Below, in pieces: positions 36,075 through 47,424 of a stretch of DNA of 63,424 bases. The stretch spans positions 1 to 63,424 of the IMG/VR virus record IMGVR_UViG_3300028025_001987. One strand, given 5' to 3'. The notes under the pieces were generated by a model, which worked only from the letters and a program-made list of their open reading frames with translations, was not told where the DNA came from and did not search any database. A program made the position numbers and the translations under genes. How positions within the stretch are numbered: position 1 is the first letter of the stretch; every line of letters begins with the position of its first letter. The DNA is from a virus.

Positions 36075-36905
36075 ATGGCAGCATTTACTACAATCGCAGC
36101 AGGAATTGGGTTAGCCGCAACAGCAGCTACAACTACAATGTCCTTTACTCAAGCAGGCAAACAAAAAAAGGCACAACGTCAAGCTGAAAAAGATGCCGAT
36201 GAGGCTATGGCTGATGCACGTAAAAAATTGGAAACAAATTTTTATGCTGCACAAGGAATACAAAAAGAGCCATATGAGTTAGAAAGAGAAGCGTTGCTTT
36301 CTCAAGGAGCAGGTGCAATTCAAGCAGGTGTAGAAAGTGAAAGAGGTGCGGCTGCAACAGCAGGTCGTATTCAATTAGCACAACAACAAGGTCAAGCAGC
36401 AGTTAGAAGTGCAATGGGTCAAGAGATGATGGCATTAGAAAACAAGCAATTAGCAGAAGAAAGTCGTTTACGTGATATTGGTGTTCAATTAGATTTAGGT
36501 GAAGTAGAGGGTGCTCAATTAGCTGCAGCAAATGCGGAAAGGCTAAGAGCACAATCAATACAACAAGGAATGCAAGGGGTAACAAGTTTTGCACAACAAG
36601 CAGCCGCTGCTCTTCCATTGTTTAGTGGTACTGCAGGTGTAGCCGATGTAAGTGAAGTAAGTGCAACGCCATTAGAACCGATTGAATATATGCCTAGAGC
36701 AAATTTAACTATGCCTGTTGCACCTCAAACTATTAATCCAAATCTTCAGCCTGCTAATATTAGTCCAATAGGAGGAGATGCTAGATTACCTTATCAAGGG
36801 TATCAAGGTCCATTACCTCTTTATTTACAAAAACCAAAAGATTTTAGATTTTATAATCCACCTACGTATAATGACCCTTTTAGTATATACGGTAAAAGAA
36901 ATTAA
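36075..36905 (+). CDS. Internal virion / ejection protein 1
   Basis: 276 residues: N-terminal hydrophobic Ala/Thr-rich segment (FTTIAAGIGLAATAATTTMS), then a long Ala/Gln/Glu-rich helix, then a Pro-rich end. This is the composition and place of T7 gp14-type proteins, which are ejected first and line a channel in the host envelope. It is followed by two further large proteins, as in the T7 gp14-gp15-gp16 order. There is no sequence homology claim. Confidence 0.65.
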   Translation: MAAFTTIAAGIGLAATAATTTMSFTQAGKQKKAQRQAEKDADEAMADARKKLETNFYAAQGIQKEPYELEREALLSQGAGAIQAGVESERGAAATAGRIQLAQQQGQAAVRSAMGQEMMALENKQLAEESRLRDIGVQLDLGEVEGAQLAAANAERLRAQSIQQGMQGVTSFAQQAAAALPLFSGTAGVADVSEVSATPLEPIEYMPRANLTMPVAPQTINPNLQPANISPIGGDARLPYQGYQGPLPLYLQKPKDFRFYNPPTYNDPFSIYGKRN

Positions 36906-36907
36906 TT

Positions 36908-38485
36908 ATGGCAACATATTATAAATATGCAGAACGAAGTGCGGATAGTCAGGTCAATTGGGCTGAGGTAGGAAAGGGTATATCTGATATGCTTACCGAA
37001 GAGGTAAAAATTCGTGAAGAAAAAAAAGCTGCAATTGATAAATCAACTCGTGAGTTTCAGCAAACTTTGCAGAATGCCCCTCAAGGTCAGTTTCAAGATG
37101 CTAATAAGTTTACTAATGACTATGCTCATTCTATGATGGAGCAGCAAATGATTGATACCAAGTTATTAAAGTCGGGTAAAATGAAGTTGCAGGATTATAC
37201 TTTAAGAAGACAAAACTACATAGATGGTACAAATACGTTATTTGATTTACAAAAATTGTATCAAGAGAATTATAAACAAAAAATGGATGGTGTTCAAAGC
37301 GGAGAGTTTCAACCATTAACAGGTGCTAATATGGCTTCCGTAGAAGGCTTTTCTGATTTTTCAAAGTCAAAAGCCGTAATTGACCCTGCAACAGGTATTG
37401 TAAATGTTGGTATATTAGAACCTGACCCCAATAATAATGGTGTGATGAGATTAACTAATGATGTAGTTCCTGTTAATGTTATCAGAGGAAAGATATTAAC
37501 AAACATTCCTGCTTTTAAAGTTGAGGAAGCTATGAACAATACGGTTAAAGTTTTTGGTGATAGGGTTCAAACACTATATGATATTGCTACTAAAACAAAA
37601 TCAGGTACTATTACTGAACTAACAGGTATAGGTGCATTACAAGCATACCCTCAATTTAAAGGTGAAATAGAGCAATTTAATAAAGCAATAGACCAAACTA
37701 TTGACGGATATTTCGCAGACCCTTACCACTTGTCATCTGTACTTACAATGCAACTAGATAAGTATGATGCTACTTCATTTACGTATGATAAAGAGTTAGC
37801 TAAAAAAGACCCAAGCAAATTACTTTTAAAAATTAATCCAACTACAGGTCTTGGGATATTAGATGAATCAGGTGCTCATTATAAAGTACAAGAAAAAGAA
37901 GCTAAAGATTGGGTTAGAAACCAATTGTTGGCTAAGATGGATTCTAAAAAAACAATAAAAGAAACAGGAACTGTACCTTATGGTCCGCAACAGCAACAAT
38001 GGGCAGCTATTCAACAACAAAGCGGTCAAAATGATGTTCAGATTTCAAGAAGCATTGGCAGTTTATGGGGTGGTAATGATGCCTCTATACAATCTGCTAC
38101 AACTTATTTTAGAGATATTAATCCTGCAATACAAAGCGTTAAAAGAGACAATACAGGAGTTACAGTTTCATTTATTGGTAAAGACAATAGAGTTCAAGAG
38201 AAAACATTACCATTTAAGACCGCTAGCGGGAATGTAATGAGTCAAGCAGATTTTATTAAATCAGCGGCTCCATTGTTAGTTGGCAATCCAAATATAGGAA
38301 CAGCAATAGAAAGAGGAGGTTTAATAAAAAATGCTACCTTTAATCCAACGGGGAGTGCGTTGTCTCAGACGATAAAACAGGAAGCACCAAAACCTGTTAA
38401 TCCGTTTATTCCTCTAGGATATATTCCTAAGGTTATACAAACACAAACACCAACAACTGTTACAGGTGGAAATATTAGGAAGTAA
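36908..38485 (+). CDS. Internal virion / ejection protein 2
   Basis: 525 residues, mostly helical, with no signal peptide. It starts ATYYKYAERSADSQVNWAEVGKG, a form common to cargo proteins placed behind a gp14-like gene in Bacteroidota podoviruses. The C-terminus is Pro/Thr-rich and may be flexible. It lies between the small ejection protein and the giant cargo protein with gaps of 2 and 18 nt. Confidence 0.65.
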   Translation: MATYYKYAERSADSQVNWAEVGKGISDMLTEEVKIREEKKAAIDKSTREFQQTLQNAPQGQFQDANKFTNDYAHSMMEQQMIDTKLLKSGKMKLQDYTLRRQNYIDGTNTLFDLQKLYQENYKQKMDGVQSGEFQPLTGANMASVEGFSDFSKSKAVIDPATGIVNVGILEPDPNNNGVMRLTNDVVPVNVIRGKILTNIPAFKVEEAMNNTVKVFGDRVQTLYDIATKTKSGTITELTGIGALQAYPQFKGEIEQFNKAIDQTIDGYFADPYHLSSVLTMQLDKYDATSFTYDKELAKKDPSKLLLKINPTTGLGILDESGAHYKVQEKEAKDWVRNQLLAKMDSKKTIKETGTVPYGPQQQQWAAIQQQSGQNDVQISRSIGSLWGGNDASIQSATTYFRDINPAIQSVKRDNTGVTVSFIGKDNRVQEKTLPFKTASGNVMSQADFIKSAAPLLVGNPNIGTAIERGGLIKNATFNPTGSALSQTIKQEAPKPVNPFIPLGYIPKVIQTQTPTTVTGGNIRK

Positions 38486-38503
38486 AAGATAAAATAATTA
38501 ATT

Positions 38504-41500
38504 ATGCCGGATTTAAAACAAGCGTTAAAAGATTTTGTAGCTACTTCTAATAGTGGTGTATATAAAGACGAGACCACTTTATTGTCTAAGTTCCCTGAGT
38601 TAAAGAGTTATGATATTAATGCATTAAAAGATTTTGTAGCTACCTCTAATAGCGGTGTATATACAAGTGAAGATGAGTTATTTTCTAAATTCCCTGAATT
38701 TGGAATTTCAAAAGAAGCCGAAGCATTAAAAAAAAAAGAGTCAATTACTACGGTATCACCTTTGGAAGATACTTTTTTGGCTTCGCAAAAACAACTTCCT
38801 AGCTTTGAGGTTAGTCCATTAAGAGCAGAGGCTCCTGTTAAAAAAGAAAAATTACTTAAAAATTTAGAAGCATTTGAACAGGCTACTGATAGAAATGCTT
38901 ATTTAGATAATATTGGTACAAGAGCATTATCAGGTGTTACTTCTTTCGATAAAATGGTTGCATCTATTCCTGAATCAATTATTAACGTAGCATCATTGCC
39001 TCAAAATGCATTAGCTTGGGCTACGGGTTGGGATATTGCGGCTAATGCTGACACATTTAAGAAAACATTAGGTATAAGCAATCCTATCTTAGATAAATTA
39101 AACGAAGAAGAAAAAAGACTTAGTGCTAAAACTGAAAAGTTTAATCAAGAAAGATATGAGAGTACAGGTATTGTAGATAATATACAAAAAGGAAATTATC
39201 AAGATGCATTTGAATTATTAGGAAGTAATATTATAGAATCTGCTCCTGTAAGTATAGCAATGATGGTTGGAGGAGCAACACTTGCTCCTACCGAATTGGC
39301 AGCAATTAGTACTGCTGCTTTTCTTGAGCAGAATAGAGAGCAGCTAGGAGAAGAAAATCCTGATATGCCTGAAGTAGAAAAGACAGTAAAAGCATTGGGA
39401 ATGGCTGCTGCAGAAACGGTATTTAGTGCTATTGGCACAGGTACAATTGGTCAAGTATATAAGGATATTATAAAAAAAGAAGGCGTAGAAGTAGGAAAGA
39501 ATATATTTAGAGATGGTTTAGTTGCTACATACAAAAGTGCATTAACTAAGTATGGTGTCCCAATAGGTCTTTTAGGAGAAGGTATAGAGGAAGCAGCTAC
39601 CCAAATTACTCAGAATGTACTTAGTGATAAATCCGCATTCCAAGGTGTTGCGGATGCATTTGTAACCGGAGCCGGAAGTGGCGTTGTATTTACTGCACCA
39701 ATTAGTGCAATAAAAGCTAGAGATAAAATAAAAGATTTTGTAGAAACTTCTCAATCTAAAAATGCAATAAAAACTGTATTAAAAGATAATGAGTTAACTC
39801 AAATTTATAATGTTCCTAAAGATAGCCCTATTACTTCTGAGCAAATAGAGATTGCTAATACCAATAAATCAAGAAATATATTGGTAAAAAATTTAGATAA
39901 AAAGGTAAAAAATGGCGAAATATCAGAAGATGACGCTAAACAATCAATATATGTATTTGATAAAATTCAACAAGTTTCAAATTCAGTAAAAGATTTAAAC
40001 GTAACTAATTCTGAAAAGGCAGAGATTGCTACTTTATTAAGCAAAAGAAATCAATTAACTACTGACATACAAAATAAAGACGATGTATTAGTAGTTAAAG
40101 AAAAACAAGAAATAGCAGATATTAATAAAAAAATTCAGGATATTATATTGGTTTCAAAACCACAACAAGTGGAAGAGGTTGCTGCTGAAACAAATTTAGG
40201 TCTTGAAAAAGAATTAAGAGAGGAATTTAATTATGATTATTATGAAGAAAACCTTAATAGCGAATTTGAGTGGCAAAGAGATTTTGCAAAAGAATTTTTA
40301 AATGACCCTAAAGCCGCTTTTGAAAAGAGTATTAAACTTTTTAAAGATGCACTACAACGAGAACCAAATAACCAATCTTACAAGGACTCATTAGATTATA
40401 ATGAAGAACGATTAAATAAGTGGAACGAAATAAATAATAAATATAAAACCGAACAAGATGCCATTCAAAAACAAATCACAGATGAAGGCTTGCTACGCAG
40501 CCAAGGACCCCAATTGGGATTGCAAAAAATGGGCGAAGGAAACCAAGGACTTGAAGTCGCTGCCACAGGGACCCAAGAAGTCGCTCCTACGCAACCGCAA
40601 CAAGAAATAGTAAAAGCAAAATTTGAAGGACCAATAACTCAAGAGTCATTAGAAACAATCCCTGAAAAAGATATTTCAGATGTGACTGAACAAATAAATA
40701 ATGGTCAAGCAAAATTAAATATAGACGCATTCCCTGCTACAGAATTAGGTACAGATAATAAAATCACAAATAACCAAAATGTATATTTATTACATTCGCA
40801 AGGTAAAGAGATTGGGATTTTAACTGTTAACAATGAAAAACTTGGTAACAGAGATGAAAGTTCAATAGCAGGTGTTGTTTTGCATCCTGACGTACAAGGA
40901 AAAGGAATCGGTAAAGAAATGTACCGATATGTAAATAATGATTTAATTGAAAATGGGAAACAGCCATTAAAATCAGATTACGATATAACTCCTGATGCAA
41001 TTAATGTATGGAAGAGTTTGGTTAAATCAGGAGAAGCAACTCAAATTGGAGTCTCTGAAAAAAATAATGTTCCTTTATTTCAAATGAACAAACCTTCTGT
41101 TGAGTTGGTGTCTTTAAAGACACAAGCACCTAAGTTTGTTAGAGACATCTCTGCTCTTATCACTCCGGCTACAGTGCGTGGATTCAGTCCACTTACTGAA
41201 AGGATTAAGAAGTTGTCGTTGAACTATGACAAACTTGTTAAGCAATACGCTAAAAAGAAAGACCCTAAAGTTCTTGCTAAAATAAAAACTGCGGAGGCTC
41301 AAATATTAAATGATGCCAAGCAGGAGATTATTGATGCAGTAGCAAATATTGATGGTGTATCTGTTCAGTTTAAAGATACCAAGCGTGGCTTATGGGATAA
41401 GAAATTTGAACCATCGTTCAATATGACCTTGTCAGTTAGTCCACAGGCGGATACTAAAAAGGTAAGCGACTTACTATTTGACTTTGCAGAGAAGTATTCT

Positions 41501-44500
41501 CAAGACGCATTTATATTAGAAACTAATTCTGACCTTGAAGATGATGTTATAAATAAGGGCAGAGAAATGCCTCTTACAGAATTTGATGAAAATAATTTAA
41601 TGAATTATCCGCAAATTATTTATACATTTGCTGAACCAATAACTGACGAGCAAGTAGCAGACCTATCTGTAGCGTTAGAAAGTGAAGGTATTGATGCATT
41701 TAATATCAATAATAATGAACTTCAGGTATCAGTAATTAAATTTCTTTCACAAGACGAACAAAACAATTTAACCAATGATGAACAATATCAAGAACGCACA
41801 AGAGACTTCGACTCAAAAACAATCGCAATCGCAAAAGCCACGTCTGACGTACTCGGAAGCGATGGCAAGGGTGCAAGCAGCATTCGCATCAAAAAATCTT
41901 CTTACCAAGGAGCAACCAATGAAGGAAGTGCAGACCAAACAAGACAATTCAATAGGAGTGACGTTTTTAAAGCGTTCAAAGAGTCAACCACAAAAGTAGA
42001 AACACTTGCAGTTGAACTTGCTGACTTACGCCAAAAAGAAATAGACCTACAAAAAGAAGGAAAAAAATTATCTACTGAAGACCAAACTCGATTTAACGAG
42101 TTAGTTAAAAAAGTACAGCCTGTAGTACAGCGTACATTTGAAGCAAATAAAAAACTTTATGAAGATGCTAAGACTGAGGTAGAAGGTATCGCACAAGATG
42201 CCATCTCTCAAGTTGACGCATCCATATCTCCATTCCCAATTAAACGTGCCGAGCGTGCATCTGTTAAAGCTATCAGATGGTATAATGCATTCACCGAAAA
42301 ACTTGGTGATGGTTCACGTGTAAATATCGTAGTAGATACTGACGCTAATGCTGATAAAGTATTTAAAATTATTGACGAGAAGTATCCGGGGGATACAGAA
42401 GTAAGAAGAATCACGGAGACTACAGAATTGGGTTACCCAAAAAGACTTATTGAAATTCGTACATCTAATGGTACGCTTGCAGAAATTCAAGTGATTACCA
42501 ATGAAGCCTATTTGGCTAAGGATGGCATCAAAGGATTTACCGGAGATGAAAAGCAAAAAGCTACAGCTAAACAAAAGTTAGATGAAGTACGTGCTCGTCT
42601 TGGATGGAATATACCTGATGGACTTGGTCATTATTTCTACGAGATTCAAAGAGATACCAATGTAGATGATACTTTAAGAGATGAGGCTGCAAGATTAAGC
42701 GACCTATATTATGATGCATTTACTAATCCAAAGTCTACACTTACTGAGTCTTTTATGAATGATGTAAATACATTTAAAAATAATGTAGATGCTGCTGATA
42801 AATCACAATGGGATGTAGGAAACAATGGTAAGGCTCCACAATCTTTAATAGATTATAAACCTGTTCAGGCTGAAGCTGCACTTATGATAGAAGAAGAGCA
42901 GTTTATTCCTATGAAAGCATCTGAGGTTAAGAATGATGCGTTTACCAAAGACAATGCAATAGACTATATTGAAGATGAAAAAGATACTGATAGCGGAAGA
43001 ACTGTAACATATATCTCATCACTTACCGTTGAAGCACGTAATATAGATGGTGAACCTATTGGAACAATAACAAAACTTACCGATGAAGATAAAATATTCT
43101 CATTTACTGCAACAGATATTGATGGTAATGAGATTAATTTTGATGGATTTGAGACATTAGGAGAAGTAAAACAAGCACTTGCTGACAAGAACAATAAGAT
43201 TCAGAAGAAAGAATTTGATAAAGAGCAAAAGAAAAGGGCTAAAGAAAAAGCTAAAGTTGAGGCTAAAAAAGCTAAAGCTAAAGCAAAAGCTAAGCCTACA
43301 GTAGAAGAGCAAGTAACGGGTGCATTAGATGACTTACTTGCATTAGACCCTAACGATAAGACTACATTAAAGAAAATCTCAAATAGCCTTGACCAAGTGA
43401 TTAAGGATATTGATAAGTTTGAGAAAGAAAATCTTGGTGTAAATATAGCATTGCCTGTAATGAAGACCATCCTTAAAGCAATCAAGGCATTGGTTGACGC
43501 AGGTGTTGTATTACAAGATGCAATTAAAAGAGTTGCTAAAGACAACAATGTAAATAGCCGTGATGTAATTGATGGTATCAATGCTATTAGTCAAATTGCT
43601 CCTATTCAATCGCAGTATGATGCATTAATGGCAAAGGCTGATGATTTAATTGCACGTCAAAAATTAAGAAATATAGCTGATGCTAAAATAGTATCTAACT
43701 TAGATACGTTTATTAGAAATTCAGATATTTACAAAGAGAGTAATGATGCACAGAAGAAAATAATGGAGCGTGAGGCTAGACTTAAAATGGGAGTTGGTGC
43801 TAAGCGTGCGGTGTCAATTGGACGTGTGCTTGGTGCATTAAAAGATATTACCAATATATCGAGAGAAGAAAAGATGCTTGTCATCAAGCAAATTAGAGAC
43901 TTATCAAGAGATGCAGCTAAGGAATTGGCTAAGGATATTAGAGAGATGGCATCAAAAGGAAAGATTACATCAATCCAAGCAGCTAATATTGTATCAAGAT
44001 TTGGCAAGGTAAATATGCTTAATGAGATTTCAGTGTCAAACTTTGTTGACTATATGGCTAAGGTATTTGCAAACGCAGAGTATGCTGATAAGATTGATGT
44101 GGCTAAGAGTAAGTTGAAGATGGCTAAGAAAAACATTGTTACCAAGATTGGTATTGCTGATGGGTTGGTTGGAAAATTAAATCAATTATTTTCTATGAAT
44201 CCAACACTTATACCTAATGAATATCTTGGTCGTTACTTAGAATTAGTTGATATGTTTGGTGCAAGACAAGCAGTGCTTACACTTGACGAGAAGTCTGCAG
44301 TGACTAAAGATGTTCAAGCAATTCTTGATGAGATTGACAACGAGCAGTCAAAAGCTGACGAGTTAGCTGATAGATTTAATGCTTCTGAGAATAAAGTATT
44401 TAAAGATGACGAATTAGATTACGCAGCATCAATTAAAAAAATGCTTGACGGGAAAGAGATTGACGAGAAGGAAGCAGAGACTATGCGTAAATATAAAGAG

Positions 44501-47413
44501 GACATTGCTCCTCAAGTTGAAGAGACTGAACTTACTGAAGATGAATTAGCGGCAGAAAGAAAAGAATTAACAGATGCAGTAAAAAAATCGACCATTGATG
44601 GCTCCGGTCTTTCTACTAAATATGAAAGAGATACGGTTAAAGAATTAACTAGACTTATTAGAACTGACGCAGTAGATAGTTTAACTAATACTGAATTAAA
44701 AAATTTACTTAAAGTTATTGACAACATTAACAACAACTACTTACCTCACTACGGAGAGATAATGCTAGAGAAGTTAGATGGACTTAATACTGACAAGGTT
44801 TTAACTAAAGCTGTTGAGCAGAGCAAGATGTATAAGTTCTCTGAATTATATTCAAAAGCAAAAGCTGCTGTTGCGATGCAAGGAAGAACAGGTGTTTTAG
44901 AAATGGTTAGAAGAAACCCTTTATTTTATATTGACCAATTATTTGGGAATTTTAAAACAAAAGAAATATTTAATTCGTTATTTAATGAACCTGCAAAAGC
45001 CGTTGCTGTATTTAAAACTCAATTAAATAGAGTTCAAAACATTTTAGAAAAGGCTGAAGAAAAGGTGGCTAAGTCATTTGGACTTGAACCTAATGCAGTA
45101 ACTATGTCTAAATTTAAGATGATGACTTATATGGTTCAACTTGAATTTGAATCTAACAAAGGGAATAAAGAAGTTAATCCCGCATCTGATTATTTAAAAG
45201 CTACTATAAAGCATATTGATGCAGGAAAGTCTCGATTTGGAGAACGTGATGCTGATATGTTACAACAAATACTTAAAGATTTTGCTCCTGATGGCAACAT
45301 TGATAACGAAAAACTTTACAACTCATTTAATCAAGCTGAGAAAGATGCCATTAAAGACATTCGTGGTATAAACGAATCACTAAGAGAGAAGGCTGAATTT
45401 ACTGCAGCGATTATTCGTGGCGATAGGATTGACCCATTGAATAACTATGTGCACTTAAATGTATTACACGAGTATCAGCCAAACGATTTAACATCGGGCA
45501 GTGCGTTTGTAACTGAGTACAATAATGCAATGAGACCATCTACTAAAGCAAAGTCTTTGATAGCGAGAACAGGTAAGGTATCCCCATTAAACTTTGACAT
45601 ATTTGCAAGTGCTCAGCGTGGTGCCAAATTTGTCTTGATGGATTTCAACTTAACAAAACCAATACGTACATCTCGTAAAACAATCAGCGGCACTATTGCT
45701 AATTTAGAAAGTAAAGGAAGAATACCTAAAGAACAAAGACAAATAATAAATGCTATTAATGCTGCGTTTGAAGAGTCTATTGAAACGTTATTGACAAATA
45801 CATTCACTCAAGATTCAGCATTAGATATAGCTATTGATTACATAAGCAAACAAGGATACCGTGCAGTACTTGCGGGTACAAATAGGTTTACATCTGAGTT
45901 AACATCAAACATAGGATTTGCTGTAATTAGTGACCCTAAGGCTCTCATTACAGGTATAAAATACAGAGGTGTTATTATGTCTTCTGATGCTCCTATGATA
46001 ATGGAGAATTTAAAAAGCAAGCAAACTAATAGAGTTTTTCCTACAGATACATTATCAGGAAGATTAGTTGATACATCAATATTAAGTCAAGCAAGTGGTA
46101 TTAAAGGTGCTGTATCAAAAAATCCTGTTAAAAATAAAATTCAACAAATTTGGAACAGGTCAGGAAAAAAATATGTTAATGCAATTGAACTTCAAGCTGA
46201 TGCTTTGATTTCAACTCCTGATAAACTTACAATGAGACCTATGTGGTTTGGCTCCTTTGCAAATCAATTTGAAAATATCACAGGCAATGAAGTAGACTTT
46301 AAAAAAATTGCAGAGAATGATGAGACATATATGGAAGCCAATAAGGAGGCTCTTGATAAAGCTACTCAACTTGCAGACGAAAGGTCTGTAATGGTGGGAG
46401 CCACAGACAATCCATTTATGGGTATTTTAAAAGGAAACATAAAGCCTGACCAAAAACTTGCGTTAAGAGCATTTAATAACTTCAATAACTTTATGACAAA
46501 GTTCTTGATATTTGAATATGTTACAGCACGTACAGCTATTATGGCAGCTATTGGTAATGGGTCATTAACTAAAAAACAAGGAGGTGCAGTTCTTGGAGCA
46601 GTTGCTACACGTATGGTAGTATATGGATTAATTCTTCAAATGATGGGCACAGGTCTTATGGGATTATTCTTTGATGATGATGAGCCTGAAACAGAAAAGT
46701 CGTTTATGCAAAAACTTGGTCAAGCATTCGCTTCTGCATTTAGTTCGTTATTAATTGGAAGAGATTTTGGAAATGCTGTTAAGACTGTATTAAACTATGG
46801 TATAGAAGAAGCAAATGAAAAGTACCTTGACTTCTTAAGAGAGGGAGAATACGACCCGTATAAAGATGGCATTGCTTACACATTAATACCAAGAGATGAT
46901 AGTAAACAAACAGACTTAGGTAAGCTACTTATGAATATGGGAGGTGCTTATACACCTGCATTAAATACGGCTGCATTTATTGTTAAAAAGGCAACAGAAA
47001 AACCAAAAGTAAAAGAGGATGCTATTGCAAGAAGAGAGAAAGAGATTAAGATAAGGATTCCTCTTGAGGTATTGGGTAACGCAGGTCTTATTCCTTTATA
47101 CAAAGATATCCGTAAGGCTGTAATGAAAGATATGTATAAAGACCTTGAGAATGCTGATAAGACTAAGGGAGATAAAAAGAAAGCTGAGGCTGAAAAACTT
47201 CAAGGATTTAAGAACCAAGAAGATATGAAGCGTTACGATTACGAACTTTGGTATAGAACATTCGGACCTGACGCTGTTGACTTTGATGCAAAGCAAGCAG
47301 AAAAATTGATTAAGAAAACAAAGGATAGCTTGGAGAGAGCAATGAAAGATGATATGTACGACTACACTCCAAAACCTAAAAATAGTAAAGAAGGACTAGA
47401 GAAACTATATTAA
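38504..47413 (+). CDS. Giant polyvalent cargo protein (2969 aa)
   Basis: A very large protein, probably packaged and injected with the DNA. The N-terminus has two copies of a short repeat, LKDFVATSNSGVY. A membrane-like glycine/alanine region lies near residues 240-300. Residues about 775-865 look like a GNAT acetyltransferase (GVVLHPDVQGKGIGKEMY). Residues about 1245-1380 resemble a RelA/SpoT-type nucleotidyltransferase region (GSRVNIVV, YPKRLIEIRTSNGTLAEIQVI, FYEIQRD). Long coiled coils follow, then a C-terminal membrane segment (GAVATRMVVYGLILQMMG, about 2690-2710) of the LPD38-like sort. Such multi-domain phage polyvalent proteins are thought to act early on the host. One copy of the 16-bp palindrome lies at 41108-41123. 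Confidence 0.8.
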   Translation: MPDLKQALKDFVATSNSGVYKDETTLLSKFPELKSYDINALKDFVATSNSGVYTSEDELFSKFPEFGISKEAEALKKKESITTVSPLEDTFLASQKQLPSFEVSPLRAEAPVKKEKLLKNLEAFEQATDRNAYLDNIGTRALSGVTSFDKMVASIPESIINVASLPQNALAWATGWDIAANADTFKKTLGISNPILDKLNEEEKRLSAKTEKFNQERYESTGIVDNIQKGNYQDAFELLGSNIIESAPVSIAMMVGGATLAPTELAAISTAAFLEQNREQLGEENPDMPEVEKTVKALGMAAAETVFSAIGTGTIGQVYKDIIKKEGVEVGKNIFRDGLVATYKSALTKYGVPIGLLGEGIEEAATQITQNVLSDKSAFQGVADAFVTGAGSGVVFTAPISAIKARDKIKDFVETSQSKNAIKTVLKDNELTQIYNVPKDSPITSEQIEIANTNKSRNILVKNLDKKVKNGEISEDDAKQSIYVFDKIQQVSNSVKDLNVTNSEKAEIATLLSKRNQLTTDIQNKDDVLVVKEKQEIADINKKIQDIILVSKPQQVEEVAAETNLGLEKELREEFNYDYYEENLNSEFEWQRDFAKEFLNDPKAAFEKSIKLFKDALQREPNNQSYKDSLDYNEERLNKWNEINNKYKTEQDAIQKQITDEGLLRSQGPQLGLQKMGEGNQGLEVAATGTQEVAPTQPQQEIVKAKFEGPITQESLETIPEKDISDVTEQINNGQAKLNIDAFPATELGTDNKITNNQNVYLLHSQGKEIGILTVNNEKLGNRDESSIAGVVLHPDVQGKGIGKEMYRYVNNDLIENGKQPLKSDYDITPDAINVWKSLVKSGEATQIGVSEKNNVPLFQMNKPSVELVSLKTQAPKFVRDISALITPATVRGFSPLTERIKKLSLNYDKLVKQYAKKKDPKVLAKIKTAEAQILNDAKQEIIDAVANIDGVSVQFKDTKRGLWDKKFEPSFNMTLSVSPQADTKKVSDLLFDFAEKYSQDAFILETNSDLEDDVINKGREMPLTEFDENNLMNYPQIIYTFAEPITDEQVADLSVALESEGIDAFNINNNELQVSVIKFLSQDEQNNLTNDEQYQERTRDFDSKTIAIAKATSDVLGSDGKGASSIRIKKSSYQGATNEGSADQTRQFNRSDVFKAFKESTTKVETLAVELADLRQKEIDLQKEGKKLSTEDQTRFNELVKKVQPVVQRTFEANKKLYEDAKTEVEGIAQDAISQVDASISPFPIKRAERASVKAIRWYNAFTEKLGDGSRVNIVVDTDANADKVFKIIDEKYPGDTEVRRITETTELGYPKRLIEIRTSNGTLAEIQVITNEAYLAKDGIKGFTGDEKQKATAKQKLDEVRARLGWNIPDGLGHYFYEIQRDTNVDDTLRDEAARLSDLYYDAFTNPKSTLTESFMNDVNTFKNNVDAADKSQWDVGNNGKAPQSLIDYKPVQAEAALMIEEEQFIPMKASEVKNDAFTKDNAIDYIEDEKDTDSGRTVTYISSLTVEARNIDGEPIGTITKLTDEDKIFSFTATDIDGNEINFDGFETLGEVKQALADKNNKIQKKEFDKEQKKRAKEKAKVEAKKAKAKAKAKPTVEEQVTGALDDLLALDPNDKTTLKKISNSLDQVIKDIDKFEKENLGVNIALPVMKTILKAIKALVDAGVVLQDAIKRVAKDNNVNSRDVIDGINAISQIAPIQSQYDALMAKADDLIARQKLRNIADAKIVSNLDTFIRNSDIYKESNDAQKKIMEREARLKMGVGAKRAVSIGRVLGALKDITNISREEKMLVIKQIRDLSRDAAKELAKDIREMASKGKITSIQAANIVSRFGKVNMLNEISVSNFVDYMAKVFANAEYADKIDVAKSKLKMAKKNIVTKIGIADGLVGKLNQLFSMNPTLIPNEYLGRYLELVDMFGARQAVLTLDEKSAVTKDVQAILDEIDNEQSKADELADRFNASENKVFKDDELDYAASIKKMLDGKEIDEKEAETMRKYKEDIAPQVEETELTEDELAAERKELTDAVKKSTIDGSGLSTKYERDTVKELTRLIRTDAVDSLTNTELKNLLKVIDNINNNYLPHYGEIMLEKLDGLNTDKVLTKAVEQSKMYKFSELYSKAKAAVAMQGRTGVLEMVRRNPLFYIDQLFGNFKTKEIFNSLFNEPAKAVAVFKTQLNRVQNILEKAEEKVAKSFGLEPNAVTMSKFKMMTYMVQLEFESNKGNKEVNPASDYLKATIKHIDAGKSRFGERDADMLQQILKDFAPDGNIDNEKLYNSFNQAEKDAIKDIRGINESLREKAEFTAAIIRGDRIDPLNNYVHLNVLHEYQPNDLTSGSAFVTEYNNAMRPSTKAKSLIARTGKVSPLNFDIFASAQRGAKFVLMDFNLTKPIRTSRKTISGTIANLESKGRIPKEQRQIINAINAAFEESIETLLTNTFTQDSALDIAIDYISKQGYRAVLAGTNRFTSELTSNIGFAVISDPKALITGIKYRGVIMSSDAPMIMENLKSKQTNRVFPTDTLSGRLVDTSILSQASGIKGAVSKNPVKNKIQQIWNRSGKKYVNAIELQADALISTPDKLTMRPMWFGSFANQFENITGNEVDFKKIAENDETYMEANKEALDKATQLADERSVMVGATDNPFMGILKGNIKPDQKLALRAFNNFNNFMTKFLIFEYVTARTAIMAAIGNGSLTKKQGGAVLGAVATRMVVYGLILQMMGTGLMGLFFDDDEPETEKSFMQKLGQAFASAFSSLLIGRDFGNAVKTVLNYGIEEANEKYLDFLREGEYDPYKDGIAYTLIPRDDSKQTDLGKLLMNMGGAYTPALNTAAFIVKKATEKPKVKEDAIARREKEIKIRIPLEVLGNAGLIPLYKDIRKAVMKDMYKDLENADKTKGDKKKAEAEKLQGFKNQEDMKRYDYELWYRTFGPDAVDFDAKQAEKLIKKTKDSLERAMKDDMYDYTPKPKNSKEGLEKLY
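41108..41123. repeat. 16-bp palindrome, copy 3 (inside cargo gene)
   Basis: GTGTCTTTAAAGACAC in frame as Val-Ser-Leu-Lys-Thr inside the giant cargo gene. Same 16 bases as the capsid-terminator copy and the right-end copy. Confidence 0.85.
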
Positions 47414-47424
47414 ATATAAAATGT

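Noticed and set aside
41775-41999. 74-aa + frame inside the giant cargo gene
   Set aside because: Fully inside the large gene in another frame, Gln/Lys/Ser composition typical of frame shadows.
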